A stretch of 64,000 bases of DNA, taken from positions 83,586 through 147,585 of the forward strand of contig NZ_JBATVG010000026.1 in the NCBI RefSeq assembly GCF_049671645.1, written 5' to 3'. Under the pieces are notes generated by a model. The model was not told where the DNA came from. It ran no database searches and saw nothing but the letters and a program-made list of their open reading frames with translations. The DNA comes from Castellaniella sp049671645. GTDB taxonomy: Bacteria; Pseudomonadota; Gammaproteobacteria; Burkholderiales; Burkholderiaceae_B. The translations under genes and the position numbers were made by a program. Positions 27,290 through 34,944 of this stretch are shown piece by piece. Position 1 is the first letter of the stretch. Each line of letters opens with the position of its first letter.

Positions 27290-28035
27290 AAACCCCAACC
27301 TCACGCAACGTCATCGTTACCGGCGCGAACAGCGGGATAGGCCTGGCGACCACACACAAACTGCTGAGCCAGGGCATGGACGTCCTGGCCGTCGATCTGT
27401 CCACGGACCACCTGGCCGATCTGCCGGTGCACCGCATGCAGGTCGACCTGTCCTCCGATCACGGCCCCGGGGAGGTCGCTGCGGAAGCGGCCAGGCTGTT
27501 TGACCGGGTCGACGCGCTCATCAACAACGCCGGCGTGGGCGGCGCAAGACCCCTCGCGCTCAGCGACGATGCTTTCATCGATCGGGTGCTCGGCGTCAAT
27601 CTGCGCGCCGTCATGCGACTGACAAGGGACATGCTGCCTTTGCTGAGGCGCCCCGGCGCCAGCGTCGTCAATGTCGCGTCGGTCTTCGGCGAGACCGGCT
27701 ACCCGGACTCCGCTCCCTATGCCGCGTCCAAGGGCGCCATTGCGCAACTGACGCGCCAACTGGCCACGGACCTCGCCCCGGAGGGCATCCGCGTCAATGC
27801 CGTCGCCCCTGGCGTCATCCGCACGGCCATGACCGCGCAGCGGCTGGACCACGACGCGCGCTACTGGGCGGCCATGGTCGAGGCAACCCCGCTGAAGAAG
27901 GTCGGCGCGCCGGAAGAGGTCGCCGCCGTCATCGCCTTCCTGTGTTCGCCGGACGCATCGTACGTCGTCGGGCAAGTGATCGCGGTGGATGGCGGCTGGC
28001 TGCACTGCCGGGCGCGGCCGGCCGAACCATCCTGA
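27286..28035 (+). CDS. Short-chain dehydrogenase/reductase 2
   Basis: A 249-residue classical SDR. The cofactor motif TGANSGIG is at about 12-19, NNAG is present, and catalytic Ser/Tyr/Lys are in VASVFGE and YAASK. The Asp ending the second β-strand (VDLS) suggests NAD(H) preference. It starts within the SDR 1 stop codon. Its own stop lies inside the left arm of an inverted repeat. Confidence 0.92.
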   Translation: MKTPTSRNVIVTGANSGIGLATTHKLLSQGMDVLAVDLSTDHLADLPVHRMQVDLSSDHGPGEVAAEAARLFDRVDALINNAGVGGARPLALSDDAFIDRVLGVNLRAVMRLTRDMLPLLRRPGASVVNVASVFGETGYPDSAPYAASKGAIAQLTRQLATDLAPEGIRVNAVAPGVIRTAMTAQRLDHDARYWAAMVEATPLKKVGAPEEVAAVIAFLCSPDASYVVGQVIAVDGGWLHCRARPAEPS

Positions 28036-28053
28036 TCCTCAGGATCAGGATGG
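28027..28053. terminator. Inverted repeat between convergent genes, possible bidirectional terminator
   Basis: CCATCCTGATCCT and AGGATCAGGATGG form a perfect 13-bp inverted repeat around a single base, in practice a hairpin with a 3-nt loop. It overlaps the SDR 2 stop codon (28033-28035). There is no T-run, so termination is uncertain. Confidence 0.45.
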
Positions 28054-28073
28054 CCCCCAAAAGCCCGCAGGCC

Positions 28074-28934
28074 TTAAACCAGAAAGGGTGAGATGGCCTG
28101 CGGGGCCACGTCGCCGGGGCCCTTCTGGTCCAGCCAGGCTTGCGCCACCTCCTGCGCGTTGGCGTACCAGACGTTCGGGAAAGTGCGGGTATAGGCGATG
28201 AACCGGCGCAGCAATGCCAGCCGCGACGGGCGACCGATCGCCTGGGGGTGCATGACCAGTGTGAACAGGCCGCCCCAGCGATAGATCTCCCGGAATTCCT
28301 CCGCCCAGATCTCGAAGATATGATCATTCGTGAAAATGGGGCGATGCACTTTGATGGAAGACAGCATGAAAGGGGCGTCGTCCAGGCTCCAGTGCCAGGG
28401 CAGTTCCACCGGCCCGCAACGGCCATCGGGCAGTACGTGCCGGTAGGGATTGATGTCATCCATCAAGGAACTGTCATACAGAAATCCGCGCTCGACCAGC
28501 AGCCGGATGATGTTCGGCGAGGTCTCCCCGGCGGGCGACCGATAACCGACGGGGCGGACGCCCACCTTGCTCTGCAAGGCCTCCAGACCGCGCTCCATCT
28601 CCTCGAGCTCTTCTTCCGGGCAATCCGGATCCACCCACTTGTGCAGATACCCATGGTGGCCGACCTCATGGCCCGCCGCTAGGATCTGCTCGACGCGTTC
28701 CGTGCGGTGTTCGGCCACCCACCCGGGTACGAAGAAGGTCGCCTTCAAGCCTTCTTCGCGCAAAAGTTCGAGCACCTTCGGAACCCCCACTTTCGCGCCA
28801 TAGGTGCCCTGCGACAAGGTGCCCGGGTGCTTGAGGTTCTTGGGGTCCCTGGAAATCCAGTTGGTTTCCGCGTCAAAGTCGAAAGTGAACTGAACGGCAC
28901 ACTGCGCAGCATGCGGCCACTGTACGGGTTCCAT
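28074..28934 (-). CDS. NodB-fold polysaccharide deacetylase-like hydrolase (possible cyclic imidase)
   Basis: A 286-residue cytoplasmic protein with no signal peptide. The NodB fold motif 1 is FDFDAE (D19, D21) and the metal motif HxxxH is H94/H98 (GHHGYLH). The RSPAGE block and WHWSLDD follow. Known relatives include the cyclic imidase of Pseudomonas putida, PuuE allantoinase and H. pylori PgdA. The lack of a signal and the neighbours (binding protein 3, carbamoylase-type enzyme) favour a small cyclic amide or imide rather than peptidoglycan. It starts 18 bp after the binding-protein 3 stop, so the two are probably one operon. Confidence 0.82.
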   Translation of the reverse strand: MEPVQWPHAAQCAVQFTFDFDAETNWISRDPKNLKHPGTLSQGTYGAKVGVPKVLELLREEGLKATFFVPGWVAEHRTERVEQILAAGHEVGHHGYLHKWVDPDCPEEELEEMERGLEALQSKVGVRPVGYRSPAGETSPNIIRLLVERGFLYDSSLMDDINPYRHVLPDGRCGPVELPWHWSLDDAPFMLSSIKVHRPIFTNDHIFEIWAEEFREIYRWGGLFTLVMHPQAIGRPSRLALLRRFIAYTRTFPNVWYANAQEVAQAWLDQKGPGDVAPQAISPFLV

Positions 28935-28952
28935 CGTGCATCGTCCTTTATG

Positions 28953-30572
28953 TTATGACTTCCAGCGCATCTCATCGTAGGGTCCCAAAGGCCCCCACAC
29001 GGTCAGCGGAACGCCCTCCAGACGGACGTCGTGAACGGTGAACAGCGGCTCCTCGTTCGTCCAGATCAGGGGCAGGTCCTTGGTGGCGATATCCTGGAAC
29101 TCGCGATACAGCGCGCCGCGTTTCCCCACATCCTGTTCACGGGCGGCCGCGTTCAAGACCTCGTCCATCCGGGGATTGCTGTAGCCCTCGGTATTGGAAT
29201 AGATGACGCCCTTCTTCTGGTTGGTGCTCAGGTACGCCCGATTCACCCCGATGACCGGATCCGGATAGTTCCACATGCCGTTCATCGTCATGTCGTAATC
29301 CCAATTGCTCACGCGGTTGGCCCACGACGGAAAATCGGGATTGGCCTGCAGGGTGATGTCGATGCCGATCTTGCGCAACTGCGCCTTGAGATACTGCGCA
29401 ACGGGTTCCTGGCTATTGACGTTCACATCCGGCAGCCATTCCAGCGTGTAGGCGAGACGCATGCCGTTTTTCTTCGGACCGAACCCTGCTGCATCGAGCA
29501 GGGCCGTGGCTTTTTGCGGATCGTAGGCGTACTGATTCAACGCCGCCGCATCATAAAAGACATTGCTTCTCGTCAGCGGGCCATCCAGCCGGACCGCCTT
29601 GCCCGCCAGCAGGCCGCCGGCGATGAAATCCTTGTCCATTGCATGGGCGATGGCCTGGCGCACACGGGGATCCTTGAGGCCTTCCCTGCGATGATTGATT
29701 TCCAGATAGTTCGTGGCCCCCAGCGCCTCGTAGCCATCGCTGGTGACGCGGATTTTCGGGTTCCCCTCGAGACGCTTCAGATCCCGCACCCGGACCCCCG
29801 CAAAGGGCAGATAGTTGACCTCGCCGCGCTCCACGGAAATGACGCTGGCCACGGAGTCCCGGTAGATGCGGAAAACCAGTCGATCGAGATAAGGGCGGTT
29901 CTCCCGGAAAAAGTCCGGATTGCGCTCCATGATGATCTGCTTGCCCTGTTCGAACTCCACCAATTTGAACGGCCCGGACCCCACGACCTTGAGATTGGCC
30001 GGATGCGACTGGATCGGGCCGGTGGAATAGACATGCTTGGGCAGAACGGGAAGCAGCAGCGGAGACAAGGCCACCAGCAAGGCCGGCTGAGGATAATCCA
30101 GCCGGAAGATGATCGTGTGGGGGTCCGGGACCTCGGTCCGGCTGACCGCCTTGAACATCGAACGGCCGAACGGATGGTTGTCCCGGACGATTTCCAGGGA
30201 GAACGCGACGTCCTCCGCGGTAATGGGCTTGCCGTCATGAAAGACCGCGTTCTCGACGAGCTTGAACGTGTAGTTCAGGCCGTCCTCGCTGACGGCCCAT
30301 GATTTTGCCAGGTAGGGCTGCGGCTTGAAGGCGTCGTCCAGCTGGATCAGGCCGGCAAACAATTGGACGCCCGGCACGCCCGTCGCCTGCCCGGACTGAA
30401 TCGCCGGATTCAGCTGCCGAACCGTGGTGTGCCCGATGACCAACGTATTGGCGGCGCCTTGCGCCCTGGCCTGCCGGGACAGGGACAGCCCCGTCACGCC
30501 AAGCGCCGCGGTCATCCCACCTGCTTGCAGCAAACGGCGACGGGGAAAAGAGAGAGACTCAAAATGCTTCAT
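28953..30572 (-). CDS. ABC transporter substrate-binding protein 3 (Tat-exported, SBP_bac_5 family)
   Basis: A 539-residue binding protein. The N-terminus has a twin-arginine type signal (FPRRRLLQAGGMTAALG, cleaved near ARA-QGA). Family features are QLNPAIQSGQATG, YLAKSWAVSEDG and VFHDGKPITAEDV. The start at 30572 was chosen because the Tat signal begins there; a long in-frame extension upstream passes through the operator-like box. It is more like binding protein 4 (36210-37811) than 1 and 2. It has no permease of its own and probably shares the DppBCDF-type transporter. Confidence 0.92.
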   Translation of the reverse strand: MKHFESLSFPRRRLLQAGGMTAALGVTGLSLSRQARAQGAANTLVIGHTTVRQLNPAIQSGQATGVPGVQLFAGLIQLDDAFKPQPYLAKSWAVSEDGLNYTFKLVENAVFHDGKPITAEDVAFSLEIVRDNHPFGRSMFKAVSRTEVPDPHTIIFRLDYPQPALLVALSPLLLPVLPKHVYSTGPIQSHPANLKVVGSGPFKLVEFEQGKQIIMERNPDFFRENRPYLDRLVFRIYRDSVASVISVERGEVNYLPFAGVRVRDLKRLEGNPKIRVTSDGYEALGATNYLEINHRREGLKDPRVRQAIAHAMDKDFIAGGLLAGKAVRLDGPLTRSNVFYDAAALNQYAYDPQKATALLDAAGFGPKKNGMRLAYTLEWLPDVNVNSQEPVAQYLKAQLRKIGIDITLQANPDFPSWANRVSNWDYDMTMNGMWNYPDPVIGVNRAYLSTNQKKGVIYSNTEGYSNPRMDEVLNAAAREQDVGKRGALYREFQDIATKDLPLIWTNEEPLFTVHDVRLEGVPLTVWGPLGPYDEMRWKS

Positions 30573-30620
30573 GACCAACCCCAATAAATGTCCTCTAGGA
30601 CAAGCAGCCCAAGCCAATAA

Positions 30621-30637
30621 GTATTGATACTCAATAC
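30621..30637. promoter_or_regulatory. Candidate IclR operator upstream of binding protein 3
   Basis: GTATTGA-TAC-TCAATAC is a perfect 7-bp inverted repeat with a 3-bp spacer, 48 bp upstream of the binding-protein 3 ATG. Its variants lie in front of the M20 operon and between iclR and SDR 1. It is the best copy of the motif and serves as reference. Confidence 0.6.
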
Positions 30638-30751
30638 CTAGATACTTCATTAAAATACTATGCAAGTCTTGCTTTGGCTTGTCAAGAAAAACCGCCGCCC
30701 GGAAAAACAATTCGTCCGCGGTTAAGGGAAAATACTGACCCCCAGCGACGG

Positions 30752-30818
30752 GCGCACGGCTGCGGCCGTGCGCAGGCAACATCCGCCTGACAGAATGCTG
30801 AGCGCGGCAGTACCGCGC
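30752..30818. repeat. Two tandem hairpins between binding protein 3 and the PIG-L gene
   Basis: GCGCACGGC/GCCGTGCGC (30752-30760 with 30765-30773, 4-nt loop) and GCGCGG/CCGCGC (30802-30807 with 30813-30818, 5-nt loop). Neither is followed by a T-run on either strand. They could be RNA structures or extragenic palindromes; the role is unknown. The rest of the 300-bp gap holds the promoters of the two divergent genes. Confidence 0.4.
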
Positions 30819-30872
30819 CCGACAAGGCCGGCGTAGAATGGCGTCGCCATCAATCTGTCATTTTCTGTCCAG

Positions 30873-31865
30873 ATGCAAGCAAATGGTCCACGCCCCTGGC
30901 GAGCATTCCTGTCCACCTGTCTCGGGTTCTGCCTGCTGATCAGCCAAACCGCCTGGGCGGCCGCGGCATCCACGACGCCGGCTATCGCCACGCTGGGCCA
31001 GCCGGCGCCCCTGCCCGCCTGCTGGCGCGGCACCATCCTGACCTTCGTCGCGCATACCGACGACGACCTGCTGTTCATGAACCCTGACCAGGCCGACGCC
31101 ATCCGCCAAGGGCAATGCATGCGCGTGGTGTATTTCACGGCGGGCGATCGAGGCGAAGGCCAACCGTATCTGCAGGCTCGCGAACGCGGCATCATGGCGG
31201 CCTACGCCCGAATGGCCAAAGTCGCGAACCACTGGCGCGACGACGGCTGGTCCGTGGGCGGGCGCACGGTGCTGCGGCATACCCTGCAGGCGGCCCCCCG
31301 GGTGCAATTGATCATGTTGCGCATTCCCGACCCCTGGCTGGGCCCGGGCTGGGGCAGCCTGACCCCCCTGAGCCGCATGGAATCCGTACCGCACACAGGC
31401 GTGCGGGCATACGCCCCCTACCGGGAAAGCTATACCCGCGACAGCCTGGTGACCTGGCTGGCCAGCCTGATCCAGGCGGTTCAACCCAGCACCATCCGCC
31501 TGATGGACGCCTCCATCGCCACACCCTACACCCAGCTCTGCTGGCGCTGCCGGGGGCACGATCATCCGGACCACATCGCCGGAGCCAGGCTGGTCAGGGA
31601 CGCCATGAGGCTGGCCCCGGGGTCCTATCTGGCCCAGGCCTATCTGGGATATCCGAGCCAGGAACAGCCGGCCAACCTGAGCGCCACTGAAAGAGCCTTC
31701 AAAACAGGGACATTCCTGCGCTACATGGTCGACGATCCGCGCTACTGCCGGCCGCACGCCCCCTGCTCCCGCGCCAACGGGCCCGCTGCCGCCTGGGTCT
31801 GGCGGCAATACAGGATCGACGCCGACGGAGCGCTCCTGGCGCCCGTGCAACAGGCCCGCCAATAG
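30873..31865 (+). CDS. Secreted PIG-L/LmbE-family deacetylase
   Basis: A 330-residue protein with a signal peptide (ending near AWA-AAA). The PIG-L zinc motif HxDD appears as AHTDDD in FVAHTDDDLLFMNP, and the second metal site as HDHPDH. YFTAGDRGEG after the second strand is also typical. Family members N-deacetylate sugar or related substrates; an exported member probably acts on a periplasmic compound. It stands alone between the binding-protein 3 gene and trmD. A TAGAAT at 30834-30839 could be its -10 box. Confidence 0.85.
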   Translation: MQANGPRPWRAFLSTCLGFCLLISQTAWAAAASTTPAIATLGQPAPLPACWRGTILTFVAHTDDDLLFMNPDQADAIRQGQCMRVVYFTAGDRGEGQPYLQARERGIMAAYARMAKVANHWRDDGWSVGGRTVLRHTLQAAPRVQLIMLRIPDPWLGPGWGSLTPLSRMESVPHTGVRAYAPYRESYTRDSLVTWLASLIQAVQPSTIRLMDASIATPYTQLCWRCRGHDHPDHIAGARLVRDAMRLAPGSYLAQAYLGYPSQEQPANLSATERAFKTGTFLRYMVDDPRYCRPHAPCSRANGPAAAWVWRQYRIDADGALLAPVQQARQ

Positions 31866-31880
31866 GTTCTTCACGGAAGA

Positions 31881-31900
31881 AAGGCCGGGACCCCGGCCTT
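31881..31900. terminator. Hairpin between convergent PIG-L gene and trmD
   Basis: AAGGCCGGG pairs with CCCGGCCTT (20 bases overall, effectively 7-8 bp around a small loop). It lies just after the PIG-L stop and just after the trmD stop in the other direction. T-runs are weak. Confidence 0.5.
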
Positions 31901-31912
31901 GCGCGCGGCGGA

Positions 31913-32722
31913 CTACCGGACAGGCCCCGCCTCGTCATCCGCGCCGGCTGCCCGGATCGCCGCGAGCGCCGCCTCGTCCCGAGGGCTCAGATCGCCGGCC
32001 CGGCGTGCCCGATCGATCAGATCGGGCCGGCGGTCGGCGGTCAGCTCCAGAGATCGCTGGCGTCTCCAGGCCGAGATCCGGGCATGGTGGCCGGACAGCA
32101 GAATATCAGGCGCCGCCGTCTCGTCCCAGACTTCGGGGCGCGTGTAATGCGGACTGTCGAGCAAGCCGGTCAAGGCCGGATTGAAGGAATCCTGCTCCGC
32201 CGATTCGGCATCGTGCAAGACCCCCGGCAGCAGGCGCACGATGCTGTCGATCAGCACCATGGCGCCCAATTCGCCGCCCGACAGCACGAAGTCACCCAAC
32301 GACACTTCCTGATCGACATAACGGTCGATGAAACGCTGGTCGATGCCCTCATAGCGTCCGCACACCAGAATCGCCCCGGCGCTTCCCGCCCACCGACGGG
32401 CGCGAGCCTGGTCATGCACCTGCCCGGCCGGGGACAACAGCACCACCGGCGCGGCCTGATCCGCAGGATCCGCCTTCGCCTGCCGGCGCGCGGCCCGGAC
32501 GGCCTGGACGGCCTGGGCCAGAGGCTCCGCCATCATGACCATGCCCGGCCCCCCGCCAAAAGGCCGATCATCCACCGTCCGGTGCACGTCATGAGTGAAG
32601 TCGCGGGGATTCCAGGCATGCAGCGACCATAGGCCGCGCTGATGCGCCCGCCCGCTGACGCCCTGATCGCGGACGGCGGCGAACATCTCGGGAAACAGCG
32701 TAATCAGATCGAAGCGCATCAT
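31913..32722 (-). CDS. trmD: tRNA (guanine-N1)-methyltransferase
   Basis: Methylates G37 of tRNAs, protecting the reading frame. The 269-residue SPOUT protein shows MRFDLITLFPEMF at the start and the knot motifs GGGPGMVMM, CGRYEGID and LGDFVLSGGE. Two adjacent ATGs (32722, 32719) are possible starts; no clear Shine-Dalgarno is seen, so it probably depends on coupling to rimM, whose stop is 65 bp upstream. It is the last gene of rpsP-rimM-trmD here; rplS, which usually follows, is absent. Confidence 0.96.
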   Translation of the reverse strand: MMRFDLITLFPEMFAAVRDQGVSGRAHQRGLWSLHAWNPRDFTHDVHRTVDDRPFGGGPGMVMMAEPLAQAVQAVRAARRQAKADPADQAAPVVLLSPAGQVHDQARARRWAGSAGAILVCGRYEGIDQRFIDRYVDQEVSLGDFVLSGGELGAMVLIDSIVRLLPGVLHDAESAEQDSFNPALTGLLDSPHYTRPEVWDETAAPDILLSGHHARISAWRRQRSLELTADRRPDLIDRARRAGDLSPRDEAALAAIRAAGADDEAGPVR

Positions 32723-32787
32723 AGGGGAAGGCACGGCCGGATGGACCGCGCGAAAACAGGCTGGAACCGGCAGCAGCGCCGGCATTC

Positions 32788-33411
32788 TCAGAAATCGGCG
32801 GGCCAGTCGCCGTCGATGCGGCGATTCGACAGATCGACCCGCTGCACATGAGCCGCCACGAAAGGCACCAGGACCTGGACCGGACGGCCCTTGGCATCAT
32901 GGCGGGCCTGAAAGACGCCGGCCTCATCGCAGGCGCCGCAATCGACCTGCAGTATCGCATGGGCGCCGTTATCCAGGACCTGGCCCACCCGCCCCAGCAA
33001 CACGGACACGCCTGACTCGGACAGCCCGTAGAAGTCGCAGCCGATCAGGTCCACCCAATAATATTCGTCGTCCTGGGCGGCTGGGAACGCCGCGCGCGGC
33101 ACCCAGACGGTGCAGGCGCGAAGGGATTCCGCGGTGTCCCGATCGTCCACCCCGGCCAGTTGCGCCACCAGGAACTGCCCACCTTGTCGGCGGCAGGCCT
33201 GCACCGGCATATCGCGCAGACGCGACAAAGCGCCGGGTTCCAGAACGGAATCCGGCGCTTTCAACCACCAGACCGGCGCATTCAGAAGGGCCTCGGCCTG
33301 CGGAGAATAAGGCTGAATTTTCAGCCAGCCGCGCACTCCGTGAGCCATCGCCACCCGGCCGACTTCGACCAGATCATCGGGAATGGCATCAGCCGGGCGG
33401 GGATCCACCAT
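32788..33411 (-). CDS. rimM: Ribosome maturation factor RimM
   Basis: A 207-residue 30S assembly factor that binds ribosomal protein S19. The N-terminal domain begins VEVGRVAMAHGVRGWLKIQPY and the PRC-barrel domain contains DEYYWVDLIGCDFYGL. The start at 33411 (MVDPRPAD) was chosen by family length; an upstream extension would overlap rpsP. It lies 20 bp after the rpsP stop in the conserved operon. Confidence 0.95.
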   Translation of the reverse strand: MVDPRPADAIPDDLVEVGRVAMAHGVRGWLKIQPYSPQAEALLNAPVWWLKAPDSVLEPGALSRLRDMPVQACRRQGGQFLVAQLAGVDDRDTAESLRACTVWVPRAAFPAAQDDEYYWVDLIGCDFYGLSESGVSVLLGRVGQVLDNGAHAILQVDCGACDEAGVFQARHDAKGRPVQVLVPFVAAHVQRVDLSNRRIDGDWPADF

Positions 33412-33431
33412 CACGGGCCGGGCCGCCTGAA

Positions 33432-33692
33432 TCAGGCTGCGGCGGCGACTTTGGCGGAGTATTCCTTGACCAGGCGATCCACCGTGCCGGACAGCTGGGC
33501 GCCGTTGGACACCCAATGCTGGACGCGGTCCAGAGCAAGGCGCAGATTTTCCTGCCCTTCATTGGCGACGGGGTTGTAGAAACCCACGCGCTCGATGAAC
33601 CGGCCATCGCGGCGATTGCGCGAATCGGCTGCAACGACATTGTAGAAGGGACGCTTCTTCGAGCCGCCGCGGGCCAGACGAATCACAACCAT
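33432..33692 (-). CDS. rpsP: 30S ribosomal protein S16
   Basis: An 86-residue S16 with the conserved start MVVIRLARGGSKKRPFYNVV and the RDGRFIERVGFYNP block. AAAGGATT precedes the ATG. It is the first gene of the rpsP-rimM-trmD operon, expressed from a promoter with extended -10 about 35-65 bp upstream. Confidence 0.98.
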   Translation of the reverse strand: MVVIRLARGGSKKRPFYNVVAADSRNRRDGRFIERVGFYNPVANEGQENLRLALDRVQHWVSNGAQLSGTVDRLVKEYSAKVAAAA

Positions 33693-33727
33693 TGATAATC
33701 CTTTGATAAACCGATGTAAAACACGAA

Positions 33728-33757
33728 ATTCTAGCATCCAACACCTGTGTCTTGCAA
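33728..33757 (-). promoter_or_regulatory. Candidate promoter of rpsP-rimM-trmD
   Basis: Minus strand: TTGCAA (33752-33757), an 18-bp spacer, and TAGAAT (33728-33733) in an extended -10 context TGCTAGAAT. The predicted leader is about 30 nt. The same -10 block precedes the tRNA-Ala gene. Confidence 0.6.
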
Positions 33758-33813
33758 TGAAGATGCAGAATCAACCGCAGCGCCGGGAAAAAGAGTCGCG
33801 GAAAGGCATCACC

Positions 33814-34734
33814 TCATGCCCCGGCCTGCTCCGTCTCCTGCCTGCAGCCGTCTTCGGCCCAGATGGATTGCAGGACCTCCATCAGCGCCTTCAGGCAGCG
33901 GTCGTGGCGCCTGTCCGTGCGGTGGATGAACGACAATGGCAATTCCACCGGCTTGGCGAACTCGCAGACGATCACCTCGCCGCGCGCCGCCGCCTCGCGG
34001 GCTAGGTCTTCCCGGATCACGCTCAGGCCCACGCCAGCCCGCACCAGGGACATGATGACGGATTCGTGGTCGACCGTCAGGATCTTCATGGGCTCAATGC
34101 TGGCATGCCGGAAGATCCCGGCGACCAGCGCATGGTGCGCGCTGGGCTCGGGCGCGCGGATCCAGGGCATCAGTCCCAGATTGCTCCAGCTGATGTTTTC
34201 CAGCAGGTGCGTCCACGACGCCGGGGCGATGATGCGGTAGCGTAGCGTGGTCAGCGGCCAGACGGACAAGACGCTGCGGGGGTTGTCCCCCGCAAAAAAG
34301 GCGCCGTCCAATCGGCCGGTTTCCACCCCCGAAATACATTGATGGACGCCGCATACTTCCAGGTCGACCCCCACGTTGCCGTGCCGGGCCGTCATGTCCG
34401 CCATCAACCGCCCCAAGCGCAGATAGTCGGGATCGACCATGATCACGCCGATGCGCAACTGACCCGACAAGGTGTGCTGCAGGGACTCGGCAGCCACCCT
34501 GAATTCTTCGATCGCGCTGAGGATTTTTTCCGCCCGGGCCAACAGCGAACGGCCCGCCTGGGTGGGGATCATGCCCGCCGGGGTGCGCTCCAGCAGTTTC
34601 ACGTCCAGTTCGTCTTCCAGGCTTTTCAATTGCCCGCTGACGGCCGGCTGCGTCAGATGCAGCAGCTTCGCGGCGTTGGTGAGATGCCCCAGCCGGGCGA
34701 CCGTCACGAAAGTTTTGATTTGACCGAATTGCAT
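33814..34734 (-). CDS. LysR-family transcriptional regulator
   Basis: A 306-residue LTTR with helix-turn-helix at about residues 4-62 (GHLTNAAKLLHLTQPAVSGQ) and an effector domain from about residue 90 (SGQLRIGVIM). It belongs to the branch related to NAC/Cbl-like regulators by general appearance only. It is divergent from the OYE-binding protein 4-hyuAB-oxidase cluster across 210 bp and probably controls it. The intergenic region contains AT-rich ATGATTTCCGATTCCTAGA, which could hold a T-N11-A box; this is unproven. Confidence 0.9.
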   Translation of the reverse strand: MQFGQIKTFVTVARLGHLTNAAKLLHLTQPAVSGQLKSLEDELDVKLLERTPAGMIPTQAGRSLLARAEKILSAIEEFRVAAESLQHTLSGQLRIGVIMVDPDYLRLGRLMADMTARHGNVGVDLEVCGVHQCISGVETGRLDGAFFAGDNPRSVLSVWPLTTLRYRIIAPASWTHLLENISWSNLGLMPWIRAPEPSAHHALVAGIFRHASIEPMKILTVDHESVIMSLVRAGVGLSVIREDLAREAAARGEVIVCEFAKPVELPLSFIHRTDRRHDRCLKALMEVLQSIWAEDGCRQETEQAGA

Positions 34735-34944
34735 GGCTTCCTGGGGTGGCCGTTGACCTGAAGGGCATGAATCCGCGCGCCAAACGCGGGCACATCAGAA
34801 TCCGTGATCAAAACAATCAGAAATGACGATTGGACCCGATGATTTCCGATTCCTAGACTACGACTGTCTTGCTGAACACACCCAGCCATGACAGCAAGCC
34901 CAGTCTACCGGCCCCGTACTTTTCTGCCAATAGAGGATCATCGA

